64,000 bases of DNA. Source: Vibrio sinus (GTDB lineage Bacteria; Pseudomonadota; Gammaproteobacteria; Enterobacterales; Vibrionaceae). The stretch lies in assembly GCF_023634645.1 (NCBI RefSeq), contig NZ_JAMKMR010000019.1:25352-89351 (forward strand). The letters are read 5' to 3'. Below, in pieces: positions 18,322 to 26,983 of this stretch (the stretch's first letter is position 1; each line of letters starts with the position of its first letter). The notes beneath the pieces were generated by a model that saw only the letters and a list, made by a program, of their open reading frames with translations, was not told the DNA's origin and did not search any database. Position numbers and translations under genes: made by a program.

Positions 18322-19086
18322 ATGACACAACCAACTAGCGATAACTCAACAGAGCCAATGATTCATATCCGGGACATGAACAAATGGTATGGTGAATTTC
18401 ATGTACTTAAAAACATCAATTTGGATGTGCGCAAAGGAGAAAAGATTGTCATTTGCGGACCATCTGGTTCAGGTAAATCGACAATGATTCGCTGCATCAA
18501 CCGACTTGAAGAACATCAGAAAGGACAAATTATCGTCTCGGGTAACGAGCTCACCGAAGATCTCAAAAACATCGAAGCCGTACGCCGAGAAGTGGGAATG
18601 TGCTTCCAGCACTTCAACCTATTTCCTCACTTAACCGTACTAGAAAACTGTACACTCGCCCCTATCTGGGTAAAAAAACTACCAAAATCAGAAGCCGAAG
18701 ATATTGCGATGAAGTACCTTGAGCGGGTGAAAATACCCGATCAAGCAGAAAAATACCCTGGACAACTATCTGGTGGACAACAGCAGCGCGTTGCTATCGC
18801 ACGCTCACTGTGTATGAGCCCTCAAGTGATGTTGTTTGATGAGCCCACTTCAGCACTTGACCCTGAGATGGTAAGAGAAGTTCTGGATGTGATGGTAGAG
18901 CTTGCCGAAGAAGGGATGACCATGTTGTGCGTCACCCACGAAATGGGGTTTGCAAAAGAAGTTGCCGATCGCGTCATATTTATGGACGCAGGAGAAATCA
19001 TTGAGGAGAATAACCCTGTAGATTTCTTTGAAAACCCTCAATCGGATAGAACACAAAACTTCTTAGCTCAGATTCTACATCACTAA
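18322..19086 (+). CDS. aapP: General L-amino-acid ABC transporter ATPase AapP
   Basis: 254 aa, complete ABC ATPase. Walker A is CGPSGSGKST, the Q-loop lies in MCFQHFNLFPH, the signature is LSGGQQQR, Walker B is VMLFDEPTSALD, and the switch histidine is in CVTHEMGFA. It energises uptake through AapQM and is the last gene of the operon. AapP-type ATPases are close to GlnQ, but the gene context settles the assignment. Confidence 0.94.
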   Translation: MTQPTSDNSTEPMIHIRDMNKWYGEFHVLKNINLDVRKGEKIVICGPSGSGKSTMIRCINRLEEHQKGQIIVSGNELTEDLKNIEAVRREVGMCFQHFNLFPHLTVLENCTLAPIWVKKLPKSEAEDIAMKYLERVKIPDQAEKYPGQLSGGQQQRVAIARSLCMSPQVMLFDEPTSALDPEMVREVLDVMVELAEEGMTMLCVTHEMGFAKEVADRVIFMDAGEIIEENNPVDFFENPQSDRTQNFLAQILHH

Positions 19087-19168
19087 AACATTATCGTGAA
19101 GTGCAGGAAATCAGGCTTGAAAATGTTATATCGTGTTACACATTACGATCACCCGTTTTCATAAAAGA

Positions 19169-19199
19169 CTTGATTTTCTGAACTTTCAGCCCCATAAAT
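19169..19199 (+). promoter_or_regulatory. Heat-shock (sigma-32-like) promoter of yccA
   Basis: CTTGAT (19169-19174), a 15-bp spacer and CCCCATAAAT (19190-19199) match the RpoH consensus CTTGAA-N13-17-CCCCATnT closely. It lies 40 bp before the yccA start codon. Confidence 0.6.
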
Positions 19200-19238
19200 G
19201 TACATAATTATATAGGAACACCTTTAACGAGGAAGATT

Positions 19239-19901
19239 ATGACTAGTCCGATGTATACTCGCACTTCAAGCCAGCAGCAAAGTGCATTACAGACAAATAA
19301 AGTTTTGCGCAATACTTATGCGCTTCTCGCCATAACGCTACTTTGGTCTGCAATGGTAGCGGGTGTCACAATGGCATTAAACCTTCCTAGCCCTGGCATC
19401 ATTATTATGCTGGTTGGTTTTTATGGTTTGCTTTTCTTAACAGAGAAAAACCGCAATAACGGAATGGGACTGGTATTTACCTTCCTATTTACCGGATTCT
19501 TAGGCTATACCGTTGGCCCACTGATCAACATGTATATCGGTGCAGGTATGGGTGATATCGTCCTAACAGCATTAGGCGGTACAGGTTTGGCGTTTATTGG
19601 TGCATCTGCGTATGCGTTGACAACTAAACGTGACCTATCCATGCTCGGTGGTTTGATCATGTCGCTATTTGTGGTGTTAATTGTGGGTATGATTGCCAGT
19701 ATTTTCCTTCAGTCCACCACACTTCACTTAGTATTGAGTAGTTTGTTTATCATCTTCTCAACGTTAGCGATTTTGTACACAACGCAAGGTATCATTCGCG
19801 GCGGAGAAACAAACTATATCTCAGCAACGATTACTTTGTTTGTATCCATCTACAACATCTTTATTAGCTTACTAAGCATTCTTGGTCTAACTCGAGACTA
19901 A
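19239..19901 (+). CDS. yccA: YccA, Bax-inhibitor-1 family FtsH modulator
   Basis: 220-aa inner-membrane protein with about seven hydrophobic segments after a polar N-terminus of about 25 residues. In E. coli, YccA is a substrate and inhibitor of the membrane protease FtsH and is induced when the Sec translocon jams. The short polar N-terminus is the FtsH recognition site in E. coli. The strong ribosome site GAGGAAGA is 5 bp upstream of the ATG. It is preceded by a sigma-32-like promoter and followed by a clear terminator, so it is a single-gene unit. The neighbouring tusE and acylphosphatase genes reproduce the E. coli yccA-tusE-yccX order. Confidence 0.9.
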   Translation: MTSPMYTRTSSQQQSALQTNKVLRNTYALLAITLLWSAMVAGVTMALNLPSPGIIIMLVGFYGLLFLTEKNRNNGMGLVFTFLFTGFLGYTVGPLINMYIGAGMGDIVLTALGGTGLAFIGASAYALTTKRDLSMLGGLIMSLFVVLIVGMIASIFLQSTTLHLVLSSLFIIFSTLAILYTTQGIIRGGETNYISATITLFVSIYNIFISLLSILGLTRD

Positions 19902-19927
19902 GTAAACAAGTTAAAATAGAACCATGT

Positions 19928-19963
19928 AAAAGCCTGACTGGTTATCTAGTCAGGCTTTTTTTC
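19928..19963 (+). terminator. Rho-independent terminator of yccA
   Basis: AAAGCCTGACT/AGTCAGGCTTT stem with an 8-nt loop followed by a run of T (TTTTTTTCTTT). It begins 27 bp after the stop. Confidence 0.92.
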
Positions 19964-20038
19964 TTTCCACCCTATTGAGATTTACTTCCCCTACTCGTAC
20001 CCTTATACGTAAAACGTACCATCCGTAATTTAAAAGTA

Positions 20039-20368
20039 ATGTTTATTTATAACGGCAAACAAATTCAAACAGATTCTCAGGGCTATTTACTCAATCACAA
20101 AGAATGGGAAGAAGGCATGATTGCCGTCCTTGCTCAAGAAGAAGGCATAGAATTAACTGACGCACATTTGGAAGTGGTTCACTTTGTGCGTGATTTTTAT
20201 GAAGAGTTTAATACCTCGCCAGCGGTTAGAATGCTCGTGAAAGCAATGGAAAAAGCCCATGGGCCAGAAAAAGGCAACAGTAAGTATTTATTCAAGTTAT
20301 TTAAAAAAGGACCGGCAAAACAAGCAACGAAGCTTGCTGGTCTACCTAAACCTGTTAAGTGCTTATAA
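20039..20368 (+). CDS. tusE: Sulfurtransferase TusE (DsrC family)
   Basis: 109 aa. Its C-terminal arm ends KPVKCL, with the penultimate cysteine (Cys108) that accepts persulfide sulfur from TusBCD and passes it to MnmA for 2-thiouridine formation in tRNA. The FYEEFNTSPAVRMLVKAM and KYLFKLFKKGPAKQA stretches are typical. No ribosome site is evident before the ATG (TTTAAAAGTA), so translation may be weak or the leader unusual. Confidence 0.93.
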   Translation: MFIYNGKQIQTDSQGYLLNHKEWEEGMIAVLAQEEGIELTDAHLEVVHFVRDFYEEFNTSPAVRMLVKAMEKAHGPEKGNSKYLFKLFKKGPAKQATKLAGLPKPVKCL

Positions 20369-20377
20369 AAACTATCT

Positions 20378-20400
20378 ACTGTAGCGCGAAGCGCTACAGT
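20378..20400. terminator. Hairpin between convergent tusE and acylphosphatase genes
   Basis: ACTGTAGCGC-GAA-GCGCTACAGT, a perfect 10-bp stem. On the minus strand it is followed by a T-run (AGATAGTTTTTAT), so it mainly terminates the acylphosphatase pseudogene, whose stop codon lies inside the stem. The + side has only ATTTC. Confidence 0.75.
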
Positions 20401-20666
20401 ATTTCAAAACCCTTATATTGTTTAAATTCTGTATCCACTCTTAAAACATTATCAACCGTAGCAGTCCTAGGACCGTCATTTAACCACTCTGCCATTTGGT
20501 TGATCTGATCTTCTTCTCCACAGACTACAACTTCAACATCTCCATCATTGAGATTTTTCGCATACCCAGTTAGGCCATGAACCATGCCTTGATGCGCAGT
20601 ATGATATCGAAAGCCTACTCCTTAAACGATCCCAGAAACCGTAAATTTTTCACACTTCTTAACCAT
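20394..20666 (-). pseudogene. Acylphosphatase (YccX) interrupted by an in-frame stop
   Basis: The full frame from the ATG at 20666 (ribosome site AGAGGTGAAG) to the stop at 20394 has 91 codons, the normal size for acylphosphatase. Codon 15 (20622-20624) is TAA where the family has the glutamine of the catalytic motif V-Q-G-V-x-F-R; the visible sequence reads VSGIV-stop-GVGFRYHTAHQG. The rest is intact (LTGYAKNLNDGDVEVVVCG; ends KGFEIL). A single C-to-T change (CAA to TAA) explains it. The histidine usual before the V is also changed (GIV instead of GHV). A downstream ATG at 20585 would give 63 residues without the catalytic arginine. Confidence 0.85.
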
Positions 20667-20810
20667 CTTCTTCACCTCTAAACGATCAGTGAATTAAAAT
20701 AGTATCTTCGGCCAAAGTACCGAGTCTATTGATTTCTACGGATTACATTGCATTTTGGGATCAGTTACAGGACAATGGCGCCCTTTCTGAAAGTTGATTA
20801 GAGAATAGAA

Positions 20811-22004
20811 ATGCCAGCGATTCACCTAGCTAAAGGACGCGACAAATCCGTACGTAGAAAACACCCTTGGATATTTTCGCGCGGAATAGACAGAATAGAT
20901 GGAGATCCACAACTTGGTGAAACCATAGACGTCTTATCTCACAAAGGTGAATGGTTAGCGCGCGCGGCATACTCACCACACTCACAAATACGAGCGAGAA
21001 TCTGGACTTTCGATAAAAACGAAGCCGTTAATGCACAATTTTTCGAAAAACGCATTCGAGATGCCTATTTGATTCGACAAGAAACAATTGCACGCTCAAA
21101 CCTGACAGGCTTTCGTTTAATTGCCGCTGAATCAGATGGTTTGCCAGGTATCACCATCGATAAGTATGATAGCTTCTTGGTTTGTCAGTTACTCAGTGCA
21201 GGTGCTGAGTACCAAAAAGACGCCCTAGTTCAAGCATTGATAGCTGTGTTTCCAGATTGTAACGTTTACGAACGTTCCGACGTTGCAGTGCGGAAAAAGG
21301 AAGGCCTTGAAGAGCGCACGGGCGTTTTGCACGGACAATCTCCAGACGAGCTACAATCGATCAATGAAAACGATTTAAAAATTCTCGTTGATATCAAACA
21401 AGGCCATAAAACTGGGTTCTATCTCGACCAACGGGATAGTCGTTTAGAGTCAATGAAGTACGTCAATAATAAAGAGGTACTTAATTGCTTCTCGTATACA
21501 GGTGCTTTTGGCCTTTACGCGCTGAAAGGCGAAGCGAAACGCGTGATCAATGTTGATGTTTCCCAACCAGCCTTAGATATTGCCAAGCAAAATGCATTAG
21601 CAAACAATTTTGATATTTCGAAAAAACGTGCAGTATTTTTAAATGCTGATGTATTCCAAGTATTGAGAGAGTACCGTGACCAAGGCACTCAGTTTGATGT
21701 TGTTATTATGGACCCGCCAAAGTTCGTCTCCAGTAAACAAAACCTGACCTCTGGCGCGAAAGGCTATAAAGACATCAACATGTTAGCCATGCAAATTTTA
21801 AAACCCGGTGGTACGTTGCTTACCTACTCTTGCTCTGGTTTGATGGATGCCAATTTATTCCAAAAAATCATCGCAGACGCGGCCCTTGACGCCAATCGCA
21901 GCGTAAAGTTTGTTGAACGATTCGAACAAGCCGCCGATCATGTTACCGATAGCGCATATCCCGAAGGTTTCTACTTAAAAGGTTTTGCTTGCAAAGTCTT
22001 GTAA
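20811..22004 (+). CDS. rlmI: 23S rRNA m5C1962 methyltransferase RlmI
   Basis: 397 aa. The N-terminal PUA domain (about 1-75, containing GRDKSVRRKHPWIFSRGI) is followed by an EEHEE domain and a C-terminal Rossmann methyltransferase. Motifs seen are VLNCFSYTGAFGLYA (SAM loop), VIMDPPKF (catalytic-site loop) and LTYSCSGLMD with the conserved cysteine. It methylates C1962 of 23S rRNA. It is divergently arranged with the broken acylphosphatase gene. Confidence 0.93.
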   Translation: MPAIHLAKGRDKSVRRKHPWIFSRGIDRIDGDPQLGETIDVLSHKGEWLARAAYSPHSQIRARIWTFDKNEAVNAQFFEKRIRDAYLIRQETIARSNLTGFRLIAAESDGLPGITIDKYDSFLVCQLLSAGAEYQKDALVQALIAVFPDCNVYERSDVAVRKKEGLEERTGVLHGQSPDELQSINENDLKILVDIKQGHKTGFYLDQRDSRLESMKYVNNKEVLNCFSYTGAFGLYALKGEAKRVINVDVSQPALDIAKQNALANNFDISKKRAVFLNADVFQVLREYRDQGTQFDVVIMDPPKFVSSKQNLTSGAKGYKDINMLAMQILKPGGTLLTYSCSGLMDANLFQKIIADAALDANRSVKFVERFEQAADHVTDSAYPEGFYLKGFACKVL

Positions 22005-22065
22005 TGTTTTTGTATACCAACCCTGCTACTGTTGTTTATGTAAAGGGTAAATAAAGAGAAATACC

Positions 22066-22419
22066 ATGAGTAAACTTACCGAAGATACCCAGGCAAACCT
22101 AGAACTGTTTGTCCAAGAGAGCAAATCTACCCAGCTAGTCTGGGGTCTACGAAATGAAGAAGGTTGGCTATCTTGCGAGTCCACTGAGTTCGAAAACAGT
22201 GAAGTCATGCCTTTTTGGTCTAACAAGGCAGACGCCGAGACACACAATGTCGAAGAGTGGGAAGAATTTGACGTTTTGGAAATTCCACTAGACATCTTTG
22301 TTGAAGATTGGCTTCTTACCCTAGCGGAAGATGGCGTGCTGATTGGAACCAACTGGAATGCTCAGTTAGATGGTAAAGAAGTTGAGCCGGAAGAGCTCGC
22401 TAAAATGTACGCCGAATAA
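22066..22419 (+). CDS. DUF2750 protein
   Basis: 117 aa, acidic and cytoplasmic, with no signal or membrane segment. The W-G-L, W-L-S-C and MPFWSNKADAE stretches and the later DWLLTLAEDGVLIGTNWN match my memory of DUF2750. Function unknown. Its 3' end carries an 18-bp tandem duplication that would restore the same last residues (MYAE-stop) if the first stop were removed. Confidence 0.75.
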   Translation: MSKLTEDTQANLELFVQESKSTQLVWGLRNEEGWLSCESTEFENSEVMPFWSNKADAETHNVEEWEEFDVLEIPLDIFVEDWLLTLAEDGVLIGTNWNAQLDGKEVEPEELAKMYAE

Positions 22420-22440
22420 CTAATGTACGCTGAATAACAG
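22405..22440. repeat. 18-bp imperfect tandem duplication spanning the DUF2750 stop codon
   Basis: ATGTACGCCGAATAACTA (22405-22422) is followed by ATGTACGCTGAATAACAG (22423-22440). The stop TAA is in the first copy. Confidence 0.88.
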
Positions 22441-22458
22441 CAACTCGAATCTTGCTAC

Positions 22459-22498
22459 TAAAAAGCCAACCGCTGATCAATTCTGCTGTTGGCTTTTT
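22459..22498. terminator. Bidirectional terminator between the DUF2750 gene and queC
   Basis: AAAAAGCCAAC and GTTGGCTTTTT arms with a loop of about 17 nt. T-runs lie on both strands, as expected between convergent genes. Confidence 0.85.
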
Positions 22499-22508
22499 AC
22501 TGGGCGAT

Positions 22509-23207
22509 TTACGCTTCGCCCTGAGCTTGCTTTCTTTTGACTTCCGCGCTAATTGACTCGCGGTTACTAAGATAATTGTCCAAGCCAGCTTTTCTTAGGC
22601 CGCACGCTGGACATTCTCCACAACCATCTCCAACTACGCCGTTGTAGCACGTTAAGGTTTTTTCTCTAACGTAAGACAAAGCTTGATATTGATCCGCTAA
22701 CGCCCATGTCTCTGCTTTATCTAGCCACATCAAAGGCGTTTTAATATCCAGTTTCTTATCCATACCAAGGACAAGGGCGGAGTTCATCGCCTTTACAAAT
22801 TCATCTCTACAATCTGGGTAACCGGAAAAGTCTGTTTCACATACGCCTGTAATGACCGTATCTGCACCAATTTGATAAGCGTAAATACCCGCCAATGTCA
22901 GAAACATAATGTTCCTTCCTGGCACAAAGGTATTTAAGAAACCATTTTCTTGCAGCTCATGGGACACTTCTATATTTTCACGCGTTAACGAGCTCGCCGC
23001 CAATTCACCGAGCAAGTTAACGTCCATGATTTTATGCGCTGAAACGCCAAGCTCTACGGCAATATTTTTAGCGACTTCAATCTCTAACTTATGTCTCTGT
23101 CCATAATCAAATGTAATGGCATGTACTTCATCGTACTCTTCTAATGCTTTGACTAGGCAAGTAGTGGAATCTTGCCCCCCACTAAAGACAACAACCGCTT
23201 TGTTCAT
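22509..23207 (-). CDS. queC: 7-cyano-7-deazaguanine synthase QueC
   Basis: 232 aa. The PP-loop FSGGQDSTTCL (about residues 8-18) binds ATP. The zinc-binding cysteines near the C-terminus are seen in CYNGVVGDGCGECPACGLR. It converts 7-carboxy-7-deazaguanine to preQ0 in queuosine synthesis. It is downstream of queE with a gap of about 27 bp, so the two consecutive pathway enzymes are co-transcribed. Confidence 0.95.
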   Translation of the reverse strand: MNKAVVVFSGGQDSTTCLVKALEEYDEVHAITFDYGQRHKLEIEVAKNIAVELGVSAHKIMDVNLLGELAASSLTRENIEVSHELQENGFLNTFVPGRNIMFLTLAGIYAYQIGADTVITGVCETDFSGYPDCRDEFVKAMNSALVLGMDKKLDIKTPLMWLDKAETWALADQYQALSYVREKTLTCYNGVVGDGCGECPACGLRKAGLDNYLSNRESISAEVKRKQAQGEA

Positions 23208-23234
23208 TTTCGAATTCCTAACGTTTTTATTGGC

Positions 23235-23903
23235 TTACGCAATATTCAAATACTTATGTGTTTGAATAGACAAACGCCAATTTCTTTCAATGCATGTGTC
23301 TATGCACAATTTAGTCGCTCTATCTTTTTGACTAATGGGTTGCAGCGCAATGTCCACATTATCTTTTAGCTTTGAGCGAGATATCAACTCATCCAACTGA
23401 TCGATATCTTTGGACGTGGCGACAGGATGTTTGATTTCATCTGCGCGCTCCATAGCGCTGGTTAGCACCGGTAGTTTACCTTTCATCGCGATCTTAGGTG
23501 ACACTGTCACCCATGTATTGGCGGTGGCACGAATTTCAGATGTACCACTGGTTTCTATTTGGCATCGACAACCAATATTTTCAAACGCTTCTGTTAACAA
23601 TGTTAAGTCATAGGTGCAAGGCTCACCACCAGTGATAACAATGTGTTTCGCACTGTACCCAGCTTCTCGATAGGCATTAATGATATCTTCTGCACTCACA
23701 CTCGCCCACAAAGGCCCATCTTGGGTTTTGTTTAAGACTGATTCAAATGTACTGGCATCTTTAGGATCAGCGTCCCATGTTTGCTTAGTGTCGCACCAAG
23801 CACAACCCACAGGGCAACCCTGCATCCGCACAAATACGGACGGAACTCCAGTGAAGTTTCCTTCTCCTTGAATAGTCTGAAACATCTCATTAATCTTATA
23901 CAA
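23235..23903 (-). CDS. queE: 7-carboxy-7-deazaguanine synthase QueE
   Basis: Radical SAM enzyme making the 7-deazaguanine ring from 6-carboxytetrahydropterin. The iron-sulfur cluster binds the cysteines of GCPVGCAWC, and FQTIQGEGNFTGVPSVFVRM is the family N-terminus. I take the TTG at 23903 as the start (MYKINEMF..., 222 aa, matching family length; AGGA 11 bp upstream). A longer frame from a GTG at 23924 adds seven residues without a ribosome site. I looked for a preQ1-type leader upstream and found none. Confidence 0.92.
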   Translation of the reverse strand: MYKINEMFQTIQGEGNFTGVPSVFVRMQGCPVGCAWCDTKQTWDADPKDASTFESVLNKTQDGPLWASVSAEDIINAYREAGYSAKHIVITGGEPCTYDLTLLTEAFENIGCRCQIETSGTSEIRATANTWVTVSPKIAMKGKLPVLTSAMERADEIKHPVATSKDIDQLDELISRSKLKDNVDIALQPISQKDRATKLCIDTCIERNWRLSIQTHKYLNIA

Positions 23904-24115
23904 TTTTCTGCCGATCCTAATCACACAATCTTGAGAAACGTGACCATAAAGGAGTACACGCCTGAGGTCAAATTTATCTGTTAAATGCTAGCAAAATCAT
24001 TAAACTCGTTAGAGCAGTATCCTATTTTAGCCAATTATCCTGGTTATATCCCATTTATTCCGAGCCCTGCTCCTAGAGTAAATGAGGTACAGCAGGACAA
24101 AATAGCGGAGAAGTT

Positions 24116-24919
24116 ATGTATAAGCTAGTTGCCCTCGATATGGATGGAACGCTCCTCAACGAACGAAAGGAAATCTCTCAACGTACCAAAGACGCCATTA
24201 GTCGTGCTCAATCGATTGGAGTCAAATTCGTTCTCGCTTCGGGACGGCCACTAGAAGGCATGCTGCCATACCTTGAACAACTTGGTATTCAAGGAGATAA
24301 CCAGTTTGTGGTGCATTACAATGGCAGTTTAGTCACTGAGCTCGGATCAGGTGAAGTGATTTACCAACAAATACTTTCTGGTAAAAATGCAAAGGAAGTC
24401 CATGCTCTGGCTGAGCAATTAAAGTTACATTGTCACGCATTCAGTTTGACACAAGGCGCTATCACCCCTAAAGAGAACCCCTACTCTCAAATCGAGGCCA
24501 GAGTGAATGGTATAAAAGTCACGGAAGTTGATTTTGACGCTTTAGAAGACGAGCATCCAATCATCAAAGCTATGATTGTTGATGATGAAAGCAAACTAAC
24601 CAATGCGATACCCCAGATTCCTGAATCGTTTAAGAAAACATACAACGTTGTTCGTAGTTCACGCCATTTTCTAGAGTTTCTAAATCCAAAAAGCAGTAAG
24701 GGCTTTGCACTGCAAGCCATTTCAAATCACACTGGAATCGACATACATCAAATGATCGCAGTCGGCGATGCTGAAAACGATAACCATATGATTGAGTTGG
24801 CAGGGTTAGGAGTGGCAATGGGTAATGCAATGGACTCAACGAAAGAGGTGGCTGACTATATTACGTTAACCAATGAACAGGACGGCGTGGCAAGCGTCAT
24901 TGAGAAGTTTGTTCTTTAG
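24116..24919 (+). CDS. yidA: Cof-type HAD phosphatase, YidA-like
   Basis: 267 aa. HAD motif I is LDMDGTLL (Asp8, Asp10); the motif with the conserved lysine is SSKGFALQ and motif IV is GDAENDNHMI. The large C2-type cap lies in the middle, as in Cof/YidA sugar-phosphate phosphatases. The ribosome site GCGGAG lies 6 bp before the ATG. Its stop is 1 bp from the stop of the convergent GNAT gene. Confidence 0.88.
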   Translation: MYKLVALDMDGTLLNERKEISQRTKDAISRAQSIGVKFVLASGRPLEGMLPYLEQLGIQGDNQFVVHYNGSLVTELGSGEVIYQQILSGKNAKEVHALAEQLKLHCHAFSLTQGAITPKENPYSQIEARVNGIKVTEVDFDALEDEHPIIKAMIVDDESKLTNAIPQIPESFKKTYNVVRSSRHFLEFLNPKSSKGFALQAISNHTGIDIHQMIAVGDAENDNHMIELAGLGVAMGNAMDSTKEVADYITLTNEQDGVASVIEKFVL

Positions 24920-24920
24920 G

Positions 24921-25391
24921 TTACAACGCTTTTCTGAGCCATCGAATGTGACCAGAAAACTGTAACTTATCGTAGAAGTGCTGGGCGGTTTGGTTAAACT
25001 CCCACACTTCAACAAATACCTGTTTTACCCCATATTCTTCAAAGCGCTCTTCTAGTTTTTCTACTAAAGCTTTTGCCACACCAAGATTTCGATAGTCCGT
25101 TTTTACATAGAGCTCATCGATACTGCCCATTTGCACAGGTTTACTCACTTCAGACACTAATTCACAAAAATGTCCAGTTATAAACCCAACAATTTGACTT
25201 TGTTCTTTTGCAACAAAAATAACGCACTCTGGGTTATTCAAATAGGATGCAATACTTTTTTCTTTCACCACCTCATCGGCAGACTTAAAGTGCTCTGGGC
25301 ATTGAGCATGGTGCTCTTGGTGAAGATCGTACATAAGATTGTTCAGTTGATCTAAGTCAGTCGGCTGGGCAGATAGAATAGTAAAAAGCAT
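24921..25391 (-). CDS. GNAT-family N-acetyltransferase
   Basis: 156 aa, single acetyltransferase domain. The acetyl-CoA loop is seen as DYRNLGVAKALVEKLEE (R-x-x-G-x-A), preceded by IDELYVKTDYR and followed by the VFVEVWEFNQTAQHFYDKLQF motif (landmark; key residues N and Y) and the C-terminal aromatic. Substrate unknown. It is convergent with the phosphatase gene, with no space for a separate terminator. Confidence 0.85.
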   Translation of the reverse strand: MLFTILSAQPTDLDQLNNLMYDLHQEHHAQCPEHFKSADEVVKEKSIASYLNNPECVIFVAKEQSQIVGFITGHFCELVSEVSKPVQMGSIDELYVKTDYRNLGVAKALVEKLEERFEEYGVKQVFVEVWEFNQTAQHFYDKLQFSGHIRWLRKAL

Positions 25392-25424
25392 GTGAGTTCC
25401 AAGTTAGGTTCCGCTAAAACCTAA

Positions 25425-25466
25425 AGGCCATTAACATTGGGAATGTCCCCTAATATTAACGGCCCT
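25425..25466. repeat. Long imperfect inverted repeat downstream of prpD
   Basis: Outer arms AGGCC...GGCCCT, then TTAACATT...AATATTAA, then inner GGG...CCC. Together they make a hairpin of about 16 paired positions with a short loop, directly after the prpD stop. No T-tract follows, so it may be an mRNA 3'-end structure or a rho-independent-like terminator. Confidence 0.55.
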
Positions 25467-25486
25467 AGAAACGGAATCAACCGATA

Positions 25487-26935
25487 TTACGTCGTGAACA
25501 TTGACAAGAATTCATTGACGGGTAATGCTTCAAATTCTTCGTGATTCTTACATACACGCATGATTTGATCCACAACCTGTGCCGGATACAAGGTAGAAAG
25601 GTTTGTCTGCAGCTTGTTCTCTAGTACAGGAATGCCCTCTTCTCTTCTCCGTCGATGCCCAATTGGGTACTCAACACTGACTTCTTCAGTAGATGAGCCA
25701 TCAGTAAAGAACACTTGAATCGCATTGGCGATAGAGCGCTTGTCTGCTTCAAGATATTCTCGGCTATAACGCTCTTCTTCAACGACGTGTATCTTATCTC
25801 TAAGTTCATCGATAAGCGGATTAGCACTGTGGAAGTCGTCTTCATAATGGTCAGCAGTAAGTGTACCTAGCATAAGCGGTACAGCCACCATGTATTGCAG
25901 ACAGTGATCACGATCGGCTGGGTTGTTCAGAGCCCCTTGTTTGGAAATGATTCGAATCGCGGACTCATGAGTTTTTATGACTATTTTGTCAATTAAGTGG
26001 AGTTTATCTTTCACTTCTGGATGGAGTTTCACCGCACACTCTACAGCCGTTTGTGAATGGAATTCAGCAGGATAGGATATCTTCAGTAAGATATTTTCCA
26101 TCACATAGCTTGAGTACGCTCGCTCAACCTTGAACGGCTTGCCATCAAACTGAACATCGTAAAAGCCCCATTTTGGTGCCGACAGCACTGATGGAATGCC
26201 CATCTCACCCTTTAGGGTAATCATAGCAAGGCGAACAGCGCGTGATGTTGCATCACCAGCTGCCCACGACTTACGCGACCCCGCATTTGGCGCATGACGA
26301 TATGTTCTTAACGAACAACCATCAACCCAAGCTTGTGTTAACGCGTTAATCACCTGTTCGCGGTTACCACCAAGCATCTTGGTTACCACTGCAACAGAGG
26401 CCACTCTCACCAGCAAGACATGATCAAGTCCGACGCGATTATAACTGTTCTCCAATGCTAAGATGCCCTGAATTTCATAGGCCTTAATCATTGCGACAAG
26501 AACGTCTTTCATGGTTAATGGGTTTTCGCCTTTAGACAAGGATAGCTGGCTTACGTAGTCAGCAACGGCAAGAATCGCTCCAAGGTTATCCGAAGGGTGT
26601 CCCCACTCTGCCGCCAGCCATGTGTCATTGAAATCTAACCATCGAATCATACATCCGATATTAAATGCCCCTGTTACCGGGTCCAGTTTGTAGCTGGTTC
26701 CCGGTACGCTACACCCATACTGCACTGTTGTACCTGGCACGATTGGCCCCAAATGTTTTGTACATTCTGGAAATTTTAGGGCCAAGATGCCACAACCAAT
26801 GGCATCGATTAGACAGTTACGCGCGGTATTAAAAGCTTCTTCGGAACAGATTTCGCTGTCCATCACATAGTCGGCAATATCAACTAACAGTTGATCAGGA
26901 GACGGCCGCACATTTTCATCAACATTTTGGTACAC
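25487..26935 (-). CDS. prpD: 2-methylcitrate dehydratase PrpD
   Basis: 482 aa from GTG 26935, close to E. coli PrpD (483). It is an iron-sulfur-independent MmgE/PrpD-fold enzyme that dehydrates 2-methylcitrate. Conserved stretches include LGPIVPGTTVQYG, DFNDTWLAAEWGHPSDN, RKSWAAGDATSRAVRLA and YPAEFHSQTAVE. An in-frame GTG at 26950 is alternative, but AAGGA lies 7 bp before 26935 and would be inside the coding region of the longer form. Third gene of prpBCD. No acnD/prpF pair is present, so this cluster uses PrpD alone for the dehydration. Confidence 0.9.
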   Translation of the reverse strand: MYQNVDENVRPSPDQLLVDIADYVMDSEICSEEAFNTARNCLIDAIGCGILALKFPECTKHLGPIVPGTTVQYGCSVPGTSYKLDPVTGAFNIGCMIRWLDFNDTWLAAEWGHPSDNLGAILAVADYVSQLSLSKGENPLTMKDVLVAMIKAYEIQGILALENSYNRVGLDHVLLVRVASVAVVTKMLGGNREQVINALTQAWVDGCSLRTYRHAPNAGSRKSWAAGDATSRAVRLAMITLKGEMGIPSVLSAPKWGFYDVQFDGKPFKVERAYSSYVMENILLKISYPAEFHSQTAVECAVKLHPEVKDKLHLIDKIVIKTHESAIRIISKQGALNNPADRDHCLQYMVAVPLMLGTLTADHYEDDFHSANPLIDELRDKIHVVEEERYSREYLEADKRSIANAIQVFFTDGSSTEEVSVEYPIGHRRRREEGIPVLENKLQTNLSTLYPAQVVDQIMRVCKNHEEFEALPVNEFLSMFTT

Positions 26936-26955
26936 AGGTTTTTCCTTCACGTTTT

Positions 26956-26983
26956 GAACTATCTATTTTTAACTATCTATTTT
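26956..26983. repeat. 14-bp tandem duplication spanning the prpC stop codon
   Basis: On the + strand GAACTATCTATTTT is followed by TAACTATCTATTTT (13 of 14 identical). The prpC TAG (26973-26975, minus strand) lies in one copy. Confidence 0.85.

Noticed and set aside
23925..24115. preQ1 riboswitch upstream of queE
   Set aside because: No match to the compact pseudoknot consensus could be found on the minus strand.
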